Origin: Pyrenochaeta sp. MPI-SDFR-AT-0127
Lineage: Eukaryota; Ascomycota; Dothideomycetes; Pleosporales; Cucurbitariaceae
Assembly (NCBI GenBank): GCA_020747015.1
Contig: JAGTJM010000044.1
Location: 1 to 64,000 of the forward strand
Direction of reading: 5' to 3'
DNA: 64,000 nucleotides
The notes beneath the pieces were generated by a model. It did not search any database. It was not told where the DNA came from and worked only from the letters and a program-made list of their open reading frames with translations. Made by a program: the position numbers and the translations under genes. Positions 35,191 through 45,867 of the stretch are shown in pieces (position 1 is the first letter of the stretch; every line of letters begins with the position of its first letter).

Positions 35191-37344
35191 ATGTCGTTTC
35201 TAGAGCTTGAGGGATTACATGTGTTCGTTACTGGCGCGGCAGGCGGCATTGGAAGCGCAATCGTGGAAGAATTTCTGGGTACGTGAAACACCATACATGG
35301 GTGAAGGCTCCATTGTATTCATTGAGTATCTACTCCATGCTGAGAGCTCCGCGAGCTTTGGTGTCAACAATGACAGTCATCAATGTCAACTTGCACAATC
35401 AAGGCCATAGAGGCCAGGTGGCGGAACTCGAGCCTCACATTCATCATTATCCATATGACTCCAGACCTTTACTGACATCTATGAAGCACAAGGTTGCAAA
35501 GTCACAGCCCATGACATCCGCCCTAATGCCTTCGTATCTTCCACCAATATTCGTCTGAATTGCATCGAAGGTGACATTAGCGACGAAGACTCGATTGCAA
35601 GTTCATTCGCCGAAGCAATCCAGCACTTCGAACAGCCCATAAACATCCTTTGCGCCAATGCTGGTATTACCGATGAATCAAATAGCTATCCAATCTGGGA
35701 GATGCCAACCAATTTGTGGGATAAGACTTACGCCATCAATGTCCGGGGGACCTACCTGACGATAAAGCATTTCCTTAGGTCAGTAGACTCGGCTCAAAGA
35801 GATGCCGGAACAGAGTTGGGTAATGTGAGTGTTGTAGTGACAGGTTCAGAGTGTGGAGTGTTTGGCCAAGCCGGCCATGTGGAATATGCGTCCGGAAAGG
35901 CAGGTTTGCAGTATGGACTTGTGAGGACGGTGAAAAATGAGATAGTGAAGCTGAATGAGAAGGCAAGGATCAATGCTGTCGCACCAGGATGGGTGGATAC
36001 GAAGTTAATCGAGGGGAGACTGGACGATCCAGCGGAAAGATGGAGGGAGGCGGAGGCTACGTGAATCTTCCAATATCTCCTGGTCAGCGGGAATGTATAC
36101 TGACGATCAACAGTGTTCCACTAAGAAAGATTGCGCAGCCAACTGATGTTGCGAGGGCAGCTGCCTTCTTGGCCTCTCATCGAGCTGCTGGCCACATCTC
36201 GGGTCAATGTATCTCAGTGGATGGTGGCATGGAAGGTCGCATTGTTTGGTCAGAAGATGAAGTCCAAAAAACTCAGCAAACCATGACCGAAGAACCAACA
36301 TCGTCAGCGATCACCAAAACTGAAGTGTTCGGAACCACCACAGAGGGAGTGTCGATCGTTGGGGGCAAACAGCCATTGAAGGCCCCGCGATCCGCTTTGA
36401 CAACCATCAGTCCCCAGAACAAACCAAAAATCAAAATACTCATCTCTGTTGATTTCGATGCAGTATCCGGTTGGTTAGGCACTGGCCAACACCCCGAGAA
36501 CAACCTCGCAGACTACAGTTCCGGCTTCTTTTCTGCCTATGTAGGAGTTCCGCGCCTTTTGAAACTGTTCAAGAAGCTAGAAATCCAAGACAAGGTAACA
36601 TGGTTCGTACCCATGCACTCTGCAGAAAGCTTTCCAGAAGAGTTCAAGAGCATCATGGACAGCGGTGCAGAGATTGGACTGCACGGCTACTGTCACGAAG
36701 GCGCACCACAACTCACACCCACGCAAGAACGCGACGTACTTGAACACTGTATTTCACTTTACCAAGAACTTACAGGCCGCAGACCTGTCGGGTACCGCGC
36801 CCCGCTCTACCAGCTCCGCGAGTCCACTGTCGAGCTGCTTGAGGCATATGCATTCCTCTACGACTCTTCCCTATCTCATCACGACAGCAAACCATACTAC
36901 CTCCCAGGCCTACCACCCATCCGGCCTCCGACCTACTCCGCCGATGCATCAGCGAAGGATTGGATGCATCCGCTTCCCAAGCCTTCTCCACCGACACCCA
37001 AAACGCTCGTGGAAATCCCAGCGAACTGGTATGTAGAAGACATGACCCCCCTGCAGTACTTGCCACGCGTTCCAAACTCTCAGGGCTACGCTGACGTCCG
37101 GGTCATTGAGAATATGTGGAAGGATAAGTTTGAGTGGATTATGGGGGAAGTGGGCGACATGGGTGAGAAGGACGTAATGGTGTTTCCGCTGGTATTGCAC
37201 CCAGATACAAGTGGCATGGCGCATATTATTGGCATGTTGGAGAGGGTGGTGAAGTGGCTGCAGGGATGGGGCAATGAGGTGGAGTTTTGTACCTACGAGA
37301 GTGCGGCAGGAGAATGGAAGGAGAAGAATGTGGTGCCTTCGTAA
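35191..37344 (+). CDS. Short-chain dehydrogenase/reductase fused to a NodB-type polysaccharide deacetylase
   Basis: Three exons (35191-35278, 35487-36060, 36114-37344) with introns of 208 and 53 bp (branch points TACTGAC and ACTGACG) join to one frame of 630 residues. The N-terminal half is a classical SDR: TGAAGGIG (14-21), CANAG (85-89), INVRGTY (113-119), SECG with the catalytic-type serine near 150, and the Tyr163/Lys167 pair in YASGK. It ends with the family's closing GQCISVDGGMEGRIVW. After a linker (about 260-325) a polysaccharide deacetylase domain follows: SVDFDA (D334, D336), the metal-ligand pair H411/H415 in HGYCHE, R449 in YRAP and H583 in LHPDTSG. No stop, promoter space or splice site separates the halves. 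The second half alone resembles fungal HpPgdA/PuuE-like deacetylases. The combination could act on an N-acylated or cyclic amide substrate in the cytosol, as no signal peptide is visible. An alternative is a separate second protein starting at Met278. Confidence 0.82.
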
Positions 37345-38159
37345 AGAGGACCAGTTTACCCCGAAGAGCGAGGGTGCATGTTGGCCTATGTTCGTGGGTG
37401 AGAATAATCAATTGAACACACAACGTTTCCTGGAAGTTCATTGCCTATCATCCAGCAATGGTATTTAGTTTTTAAGCATAGCTCTGAGCGATTGATCTAC
37501 AAGGTAAATAAGAATATTACAAAATTGACTACTGGGCCACATCGGTCGCGATGTGATGTGCGGCACATGTAGAACTTAGTGCCCCCGTCCAATCTTTTCG
37601 ACCCAAAGCAAGGCGTTGCATTTCGGTCCTACAAGTTTCTTTCACTCAAATCAATACAATACCTACATTCATCTGGTAATACGATGGGTATGTGGAAGCG
37701 CAGCAAAGATCGTCATACAAAGCTATTAGTGTGCGGGACGGCACGCGCCCCCCGACTCCAATCTTAGTGAATGTAAGCACAACACATGCAGTTCCTCGCT
37801 TCGTCATCACCTGCCACCAAATGATTGGATTTTCCCCGGTAGTCTATAGCAGTAGTAGATAGGGGTCTTGGGAACTTTGGAGTTCTGCGATTGGTCTTAA
37901 TAAATGCCAAAGCGCTTCTGTTGGATGGCATGGTGCACCATGGAGTCTCAAGCGCATTTGGGTTACTTGCTCGGTGTTCAAGGACCGTCACGATGGATAC
38001 ATACTACCACGATCGAGGAAATGTACCAAGAGAAGTAGCAGAATTTAGAACATCAGGGTGCTTATAGAACATTGTGTTATTGTCCTACCACCTTTCAATA
38101 GATAGCAGATAAGTATCGTTTATCCTAATAGATAGAAACAGAATATTGACATTAGGATC

Positions 38160-38290
38160 ATGTTGATGTTAAGGATCCTGTCAACTCTGATAATCGCTGT
38201 CAACTTGAATAATTGCTGTTAACCTAAAATCGCTATCAACCCGTGATTACTATTAGCTACCTATCAACTCTTAATTCTATATTAAAGTGA
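38160..38290. repeat. Degenerate AT-rich tandem repeat (unit about 20-26 bp)
   Basis: At least five imperfect copies of a unit approximating ATCGCTGTCAACYTGAATA follow one another. They contain CTGTCAACTC, GCTGTCAACTTG, GCTGTTAACC, GCTATCAACCC and CCTATCAACTC. Differences between copies are mostly C-to-T or G-to-A and small indels, as would follow from repeat-induced point mutation, but this is not proof. Flanking sequence back to about 38040 is also AT-rich. Confidence 0.5.
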
Positions 38291-41200
38291 GCAGACATTG
38301 TGGCACCTGCTAAGAGTGGCTGAGCGTGAATATATCTTAAGACTCGGGTATAGCCTAGCTAGCTACTAACCTTCGCTGGCTGCACTCCCTAGTGACGTGT
38401 GCAGTGTCTAAAGTCTAGAGTGCCGTCAACGACTACGCAGTTTCTATCACCAAGCCACCTCTCGGCGTTGCCGTCGGGTGGTCTGATGATGACAATGGTA
38501 AATGTGGTGATAGTTGATGCACAGCTAGCGGACAAAGAAAACTATGCTGCGTCTCGGGGACAGGTGGGTCTACCGTTTCCACCGGAGCTTCTTTCTGCGC
38601 CATGCGTAGAAGGCGAGTAGTAGAAGGTGAAAATTGCACTTTCGTATCAAGAGACGAATCTATTCGGCCTGGGTGACTGGCAGATCCACCAGGCCCATGT
38701 CGTGGCTATGGCGACCAACTTGTACTACTCTCATTGGTCCTACTTGAAATCTGAATAAAATCATGCATGCTTATTTACTACGCAATCATTGCGTTGTAAA
38801 TCTATTTTCCTATACACAGTCGATATGGCCTTTTAGGGATCGAACACTTTCAAAGGAAGCACAACTACATTGGCCATGGTAAAGGCGACTGCAAAGGCAA
38901 ACAGGAAATTTGAAAGAAAGTACAAAGACTCCTATTCACTAAATACAAAGTATCGTCTTGATCAAAAACGGTACTTTTTCAATTTTCCATCCGTGTGATT
39001 CTGAACAACCTCTTTTCTTGAGATACTGTTGGTACATCTACTGCCGTTGCTATCCTGTGTCATTGACCGAAAAGGTGTAATTGGCGATTACAAATTTGCC
39101 TATGGCAGATTGAGGTCTGCGGGCCTACCTATCTGACAACTCATCACATTGCCCAAAATGTGCTTCGAGTATTGCAGCATAATGGTAGCGCATTCTCGAA
39201 ACGGCACAAACATTGTGCCTGGAAAACACTTTTAGGTCTTGGGGCAAGGAGCAATGTATGAATGTTTCGCCGCGCCTGCACACGGTACAGTTTAGAAAGG
39301 GAGCTCGAACAAAGGGTGTCGTGGGTCCGACTTACCAATGGCTCAATGCCTGCAGGCTATCTGAAAGTTGAGCACTGAAACGACTGCATGAAGCCCGCAT
39401 TTTCTGTGAGTCAAATGATTCTTTCGTCCGGACAAAGTGATCAAATGCTCATCGTCATAAACTGAGAGACAAAGTAATGCACATTTGCCGATGAGCATCA
39501 GCAGTAGGCTACTGCTTTAAAGGTGGAAATGAATTTACTGTCCACGATTGAGTCCTAGGATGTTGAGAAACCCAGTAACTTTCGTCGTTTGCGAGAGCGT
39601 TCCCCTGATGAATAATATAGTGAATTTCTAGACGACATCACTCTTAACTTACTATAGCCTTGATTCGTCTCTAATTCCCCAAGCTCCATATCTTCGGCGT
39701 ACTTTGGGCCTTAAAGTCCACAGAACGTAGGAAAATAAGGGCGTCTTCTTACCACGTGGCTGAATTTAAACATGCCTCTATGCCCTCCCATGACGTTTTG
39801 TTGACATCTTGCATCATCACCCTAAGAGTGCACGGCTATTGATACCAGTACCGACGGGAAGGTGAAGGTAACCTCTGCAATATCGAAAATGAGGCTGAAG
39901 TGGTGTGATATATCGCTCTCGCGTGCCATTCACGGGGTGGGTCAATGTTCAGGTGGCATATGTGTTTCGTACTACTCAAGGACGGATGCCTGTCTAACCA
40001 AATACGATAAGAAATTTCTTTGAAAATCTTGAAAGGATGTGAAGAAGGAGAATAAGAAGTTGTAGCGCATTGATCCGGCGCCGCGGAATTGGGTTCGGGA
40101 CCGGGTAATACGCAAGGGAGGGTCACTTGAAAGTTGTGTACAGGAGCAAAGAGCCTCCTTACTTGTGTGACAAGTCCAGAGGGAGGACAATGAGTTCAGC
40201 TTTCGGGTTCTTGGAGCAATGGTGATAGGGTACAAATGTAGAACGTGAGCTTGCCAAAGTCAGCTCATTCAGATAGCTGAAGTACACGTTGTCATGCATT
40301 CAGTGAAACCTTCATCCCTGCAAGCTGCTTGCGACATGCAGAATCGCAGATTCACAAAGTCGTACAGATTGGTTCCTGTCCTTCCGAATCGATGGCTTTG
40401 AACTTTGTAGCTATGTGTGCAGATGAAGAGCCACTTGGAGCAGGTTGATGATTCCCTACTTAGTTTTCAGGCATTAATAACGATAGATACAACTCATGTG
40501 AATCACTAGTAGATGAAAATGACGTTTCTCAATATCGAGAGGTTATGGGTGGCGGAGGGACCTGAGGTTGTTTCAATTGGTAAAACCTCGGCAAGGCTGC
40601 CATTACAGTGTGGAGACAAATGCCACTTCAATGCCTGTATGTTGACGTGTGTGTTTCAGGAAAGGAAGAAGCATGCACGACAAGCTCGCAGAGAAAGTAT
40701 CTGTTTGTCGGTCTTGTCAGCGAATGTTTCGTTTCGTGCAGGCGTTTGTTTCGAATGGTAGCGGGGTTCGTGTGGTGCAGTCTAAGAAGGCAAAGGCGGG
40801 GTGTAAGAAGTGTGATGAGAGGGAAAAGCTTGGTATGGATAGTTGATGCGATGACGAAGTAGTTGAGGACGCGGCGTTCTGAGGTTGATGAAAGCATGCG
40901 GAGAGCCGTGTGATGGTTTTTGGGCGAAGTCGCAGCCGCGCAGGTGTTCCTTGACCGCTTTGCAAGCGTGCGCCATGAGTTGCACAGAGAGTAAGATGCA
41001 AATTTGGCCTGTATGCGAATGATGAGCATCGAACACGGATATGGATACATGCGCACTTTGTATAGACTAATGCTGTAAGGTAAGCACCGGCAGCAAGACG
41101 GACAAGCATTTGTCTTAGGTGAGTCGGAGGGGGGTTATTTTCTGTCGGCTATGACTGTACGCCGGGGGTGCAGTCAGCAAGGTCGTGTTCATTAATATCA

Positions 41201-41439
41201 ACCTGTTGCAGCTAAGAAAAGAAAGGAGGATGAAAACTGGGCAACAGGTGGGACCCCAAAGCATCTTAGAAACCGCACGGAAACTTTTGAATGATCGTCT
41301 TCATCTCCGGGCGATCTGTTTGTTGGGACGATGCTGATGGTGCTCATTTTGAGACGACGAGACAGGGCCCCCGACGGGACACCCATGAGAGATGATCTAA
41401 ATCACGTTTTCACAAATGAGCACATCCGGCACTGTGATT

Positions 41440-42680
41440 TGGTAGCCGCGATCCGAGGGCGAGGATCGCAAGGCATGTGTGTGGGGGGTGGCTAGTAGCA
41501 GTGATCGCTGTCACGAATGTGGTGACGGTGCTTGTTTTTTGGTGTTTGTTGATGTCGTTGTTATTGACGTTGGCTGTGGCTGGCATTGTTATGCGGGAAT
41601 GCACTGACAGCCACTGTCGTATATGGAGAACGCATGGACAGGCCGGCTGTGGCCTCTGGACGTGTGCTGTGGGGCCAGCTGAGAGAAGGTTGTGGCTTCC
41701 GATGGTGGCGGCCGTTGAAGCACGACACTTTGCTTCCTGCCGAAGGAGGACTGAGCGCGCGACGGTGAGTAGAATACGTGCACGATGGCTCGACTGCCTG
41801 TTGAATGTGGGTCGCGACAATGTTCATGCGCTCGGCGATGGCGTCGAAAGCAGCGTGGGATGCGCACACAGCTGGCGGCCGTAGATGTGCAAATTATGAA
41901 GGCTTGTTCCGGGCGGGACAGGAGCTGCTGGTGTCGCACCTTGATTGAATTGGGAGAAGCCTCGCCTCTGTGCGCTTGGGCCGCCCTGGGTCGTGACTAC
42001 GGCAGCTGTTGCCCGTCACTGAAACGCCCACACGCGGGCTATCACGCCAATCGACGGGCGCCTGCACCACAGCCACATCGCCCTCCCACATCGCCCCTCC
42101 CACACCCCTCGTCCCCTCCGGCCTCGCAGCGGTTGGCCCTGTAGCACGGCGGGCATGTCGTCGAGCGGCCGTCTCACCTCTGCGCCGCCGTCGGCAGGCA
42201 TCGCATGCGCTGATGCTGGGCGCTGATTGTGTGCTTGCTGCAAGCATCGCATCTGTCCAGGCTCCCGCTCGTCTTCTGCTGCAAGCAGGGAGGATCGCCC
42301 CAGGGTGCCAGTCTATTTTGGCCAAGTGCCATGAAACGCAATCTGCCAGCGCGCCCTCGACCAGCGACCGAGGCACCACGACCTGGCCCTATGGCTCTTC
42401 TGGGAGAGCGGGCGAGGGCTGGCCCAGCTTCGCCGGCGCGCGCAAAGGGGGCGCGCGGCGGCAGCATGGCGAAAGAAGACGGGCACTCGCCAGCATGACC
42501 ATCCCAAGCGGCCTCATTGCGGACGTGTAATGATGGCATTCACCTCTCAGCGGCGACAGCTCGCACAGAGCACGCTGCCCAGCGGCTCCCATGCCCGGAC
42601 GGTTCTTGTCCTCGCGCCTGACTGGCTGGCTCCATGCACACCCCATGGAGCTGTTCCTGGCTAACAGCGCCGCTGACTGG
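41440..42680. other. GC-rich block upstream of the wall-protein gene
   Basis: Markedly higher GC than the sequence to the left, with long mutually overlapping open frames on both strands (41894-42379 minus, 42009-42530 plus). None shows a domain, and the overlap suggests they are open only because stop codons are rare in GC-rich DNA. It may be an extended upstream regulatory region, or an unidentified non-coding transcript. Confidence 0.35.
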
Positions 42681-42789
42681 TCCCTGCCGCCGGCTGTCCC
42701 TGAATGAAATTAACTACTGCCAGGGGCCGACTATCCTGGTCCATCTGTGCGCCCGCCGTGTGCTTGGCCGACTTGCCTGCAATCATCGA

Positions 42790-43041
42790 GCCCGTTTGTT
42801 CATATAGAGCCTCCCCGTCCCCTCGTTGCTTTCTCCTCACCACCGCAAGGCTCAATTTCCTTCACCACACTCGCTTTTCGCTAGTCTTCGGACGTGTCCT
42901 TCCTTTGAACAAACTCCAGTCACTCTTTCCTGGATTCAACAGTACACTTCGTGGAATTGACTTCCCCTCGATTTCTTTCGTCGACATCAATATCCAACTA
43001 TTCAAACGAATTAAAGAGCAAGGATCATTTGATTTTCCACA
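42790..43041 (+). promoter_or_regulatory. Pyrimidine-rich leader of the secreted YGSGYG protein
   Basis: Stretches such as CCTCCCCGTCCCCTCGTTG and TTTCTCCTCACCACC precede the ATG, a feature of strongly expressed filamentous fungal genes. The start context is CCACAATGAAG. Confidence 0.5.
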
Positions 43042-44877
43042 ATGAAGCTTACCGTCACCTTCCTCGCCGCTCTTGCGGCTGCTGATGCCGCTGAGGCCCG
43101 CAGCCACCGCCAGGCTCGTCGCCAGTACGGCTCCGGCTATGACACTGGCTACGGCTCCGGATACGGCAATGTCCCAGCCGTCAGCTCCAAGCCGGTCGCA
43201 CCAGCCTCGTCTGCCGCTCCCGTCGAGTACAACTCCTCGGTTGCCCCGGTCTTCGTTTCCAGCGCCCCACCTGCCGTCTCCTACTCGGCCACCCCAACTC
43301 CTGCTGCTGGTGGTGACTACGGCAGCGGCTACGGCGAGGCTCCTCCTGCCGGTGGCGAGAGCTCCAAGGTTCCCTCCCCAGCAGAGAGCACCCCAGCTGG
43401 CGGTGAGGGTGCTCCCTACCCTCCTCCTGCTGCATCCTCTGCCGTTCCTCCTGCGGGCGGCGAGTATGGCACTGGCGTTCCTCCCGTCCCTGAGGTCCCC
43501 GTTGGTGCCAGCTCTGCCCCTGGTGTCTACCCATCCGGCGCTGTGCCCACTGGCGCCGTGCCCTCAGGCGGCTATGGCGGACCCGAGTCTGACAAGCCCG
43601 TCAAGGATGCCTCCAGCTACCCCCCAGTTGGCCCAACTGGTGTCTACCCACCACCTGGCTACCCTGCCGGCCCAACCGGCACTGGCTCGTACCCCGGCTC
43701 TGCCACTCCTGTGAGCGACTATGTCACCAAGACGATCTACTCCACCCAGATCTACAGCGCCTCCAACTCGCTCTACGCCAGCTTGGTCCCCATCGGCACC
43801 ACCGTCTGCGCTGAGTCTGACCTCCCTGAGGCCACCCCCGCCAGCCAGATTGTCAGCGAGTACCCCGTCTCTGAGGTTGTCAACACCTACACCGAGACTC
43901 TCGTCTACACCGTTGGTGTCGGCTCCACCGCCCACCCAGTCACCACTGAGGTCACCTCCACCAGCACCAAGACTCTCTACCAGACCGTCGTTGTTACTGT
44001 TGGCAAGCCCAAGCCCACTCCCGACAACGTTCCCGTTGGCTCTGAGGGCACTCCTGATGAGGGCTACCCCGTCGGCGAGTCGCCAACTGGCACCCTTACC
44101 ATCAAGTCCACCTCGACCACCACCAAGTACGTCACCGTCAAGCCAACTCCCTCCGCCAATGTTCCCGTTGGCACTGAGGGCTACCCCACTGGCCCTGCTG
44201 GTGGTGCCGGTGAGGACTGCGCTGCTCCCGTCACTGTCACCGTTACTGCTAAGGAGACCGTCTACGTAACCAAGGGATCCAACAAGCCCTCCGGCACCCC
44301 TACTCCCGGCAAGCCTACCTCCCCTGAGGAGGAGACCCCTGAGAAGCCTACCTCGCCTGAGGAGGAGTACCCCGAATACCCAGCTGCCAACCCCAGCAAG
44401 CCTGCCACTCCCACCGGAAAGTACCCCATTGGCAACGGCACCTACCCTGCCGGCCCAACTGGCTTCCAGACCTCAACCAAGCCTGCTTACCCCACCGGAA
44501 CCGGCTCGTATGGCTCTGACGTCCCCACCAAGCCCAGCGAGACCTCCAGCCTTCCCTACTTCTCCTTCGTCTCCGAGGTTCCTTACCCTGCTGAGACTCC
44601 CAAGACCCCTTCCAACGGAGAGGCCTACCCTTCCTCGACTCCCGCAGCTGCTGAGTCTAGCCCCGTCTCTCCCCCCAGCGGTGGCGAGTACGGCTCCGGC
44701 TACGGCGAGGTCCCCGCTGCCTCTTCCGCCGCTCCTCTCGAGACCCCTTACCCATCTGAGGTCCCCGCTGAGAGCGAGGTCCCATACCCAGCCGAGACCC
44801 CTGAGGTTCCCTCTGAGGCGGAGGCTACCCCTACCCCAGCTGGCTCCGGCTACGGTAGCGGATACGGCGCATACTAA
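43042..44877 (+). CDS. Secreted Pro/Ser/Thr-rich repeat protein with YGSGYG motifs, probable cell wall protein
   Basis: A single exon of 611 residues with strong codon bias (C- and G-ending codons), suggesting high expression. The N-terminus MKLTVTFLAALAAADAAEA is a signal peptide, followed by a Kex2-type site (RQARRQ, Arg26-Arg27). The mature part begins with a YGSGYD-YGSGYGN cluster. Related YGSGYGE motifs recur in the first quarter and near the C-terminus, which closes with SGYGSGYGAY. Between them are Pro/Ser/Thr-rich spacers, a central VTKTIYSTQIYSAS region with a TVCAES cysteine, and two to three repeats of a T-rich beta-strand type (TETLVYTVGVGS; STTTKYVTVKP; TVTVTAKETVYVT). The tandem EVPYPAETP motif occurs twice near the end. 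There is no C-terminal GPI signal. A structural wall or adhesive-surface protein is likely; the exact family is not recognised. Confidence 0.85.
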   Translation: MKLTVTFLAALAAADAAEARSHRQARRQYGSGYDTGYGSGYGNVPAVSSKPVAPASSAAPVEYNSSVAPVFVSSAPPAVSYSATPTPAAGGDYGSGYGEAPPAGGESSKVPSPAESTPAGGEGAPYPPPAASSAVPPAGGEYGTGVPPVPEVPVGASSAPGVYPSGAVPTGAVPSGGYGGPESDKPVKDASSYPPVGPTGVYPPPGYPAGPTGTGSYPGSATPVSDYVTKTIYSTQIYSASNSLYASLVPIGTTVCAESDLPEATPASQIVSEYPVSEVVNTYTETLVYTVGVGSTAHPVTTEVTSTSTKTLYQTVVVTVGKPKPTPDNVPVGSEGTPDEGYPVGESPTGTLTIKSTSTTTKYVTVKPTPSANVPVGTEGYPTGPAGGAGEDCAAPVTVTVTAKETVYVTKGSNKPSGTPTPGKPTSPEEETPEKPTSPEEEYPEYPAANPSKPATPTGKYPIGNGTYPAGPTGFQTSTKPAYPTGTGSYGSDVPTKPSETSSLPYFSFVSEVPYPAETPKTPSNGEAYPSSTPAAAESSPVSPPSGGEYGSGYGEVPAASSAAPLETPYPSEVPAESEVPYPAETPEVPSEAEATPTPAGSGYGSGYGAY

Positions 44878-45560
44878 GCGTCAACTTTGACTGTAGATGA
44901 GTTGATGCGTTCTGTATGAATGCTATGTCCTTCCATATAGTGTTCAGGGTCACTTGATCCCTTTCTTGCATGTCTTGTCTTCGTTCCGTTTTGTTTCAGT
45001 CTCCTCGGGCAGGGGCAGTGCTTGGGAGGGTTTCGTTTGTCACTTGCAGTTGGAAGAAAAAAGAATGGGGGTAAGGCAGCTACCATGTACACGACAATAT
45101 ATACTGTACTTTCCCATACCCACACTCTTCTGCAACGTGGAGACCTTGAACGATGGACGGAGCAAGAGGCAGCGATGTCTTACGATTTCCTGTTCTAGAT
45201 ATTTTCCTATGTTGTATCACTGATTGGAAAGGGACCATCAGGCATGGCGCGGAGTTTTTCCCACATTCTACAGTAGCACTTTTTATTGAATCAACTTGTT
45301 CCCACTGAAACCTTGATCCCACTTTCTTTCTTTTTCGCGCTCGCTCCCGCTCATTACCTGTGAACTATTTTGATCGCATTTGGGGAACAAAAAATCCATG
45401 TCGATGCTCAATCATGTTCATTCAGCATTGATCTCCAAGACCCGTCACCAAGCCGTGATTCACAACGAGTGACAGCCTCCCGCAAACCTTTCGGTTTCCG
45501 TACCTAAAAGTACAATCCTTGCACGCCCATGCGCTCAAGCAATACAATCGGCAGATATAA

Positions 45561-45574
45561 CCCCCCCCCCCCCC
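45561..45574. repeat. Poly-C tract (C14) followed by GGGG
   Basis: Fourteen consecutive C, immediately followed by GGGGCACC. Length could be polymorphic or a sequencing-sensitive site. Confidence 0.9.
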
Positions 45575-45858
45575 GGGGCACCATACCAGTTTACAGAAGG
45601 TGGACGTTTCAGTGCAACCCGGCGGGCCGGAACCGCGATACTTTGTTGCTTCGCCTCCCCCTTATTCTGGAAAGAACCCACGGCTAACCCCAAGTTTGGC
45701 TAAAAGTAATGCAACTCCCCACTAGCAAAGTCCGGAAACAGTCGTGTTGCGAAGCTCAATGGAGAAATGAATATAGGATGATCTTTATTTATTATTATTT
45801 TTCTCTTATTTAAATTTTTTAGGAAAAGCTCGGTTCGCTTTCCGAAGGGTTACGGGGC

Positions 45859-45867
45859 GGGGGGGGG
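45859..45867. repeat. Poly-G tract (G9) preceded by CGGGGC
   Basis: Nine consecutive G after ACGGGGC, about 285 bp right of the poly-C tract, in opposite base orientation. Confidence 0.9.

Larger units (their letters stand above)
37345..43041. other. 5.7 kb gene-poor region
   Basis: I find no supported gene here. The left part (37.4-40.5 kb) is AT-rich and holds a degenerate tandem repeat (listed separately). The 40.5-41.1 kb part has frames on both strands without family resemblance. The right part is a GC-rich block followed by the pyrimidine-rich leader of the wall-protein gene. Confidence 0.5.

Noticed and set aside
40513..41056. Opposed frames of 80-140 codons at 40.5-41.1 kb
   Set aside because: No family resemblance, both strands open, low-complexity Ser/Thr/His content.
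41894..42530. 161- and 173-codon frames in the GC-rich block
   Set aside because: Open on both strands at once, with no domain or natural start context; consistent with scarcity of stop codons in GC-rich DNA.
43042..44877. Possibility of a Kex2-processed repeat peptide (RiPP) precursor
   Set aside because: Only one dibasic site is present, not one after each repeat, so it does not fit ustiloxin/phomopsin-type precursors.
43073..44890. Long Pro/Ser/Leu/Arg-rich frames on both strands inside the wall-protein gene
   Set aside because: They are shadows of a codon-biased repeat gene; only frame 43042-44877 has a signal peptide and sensible repeats.
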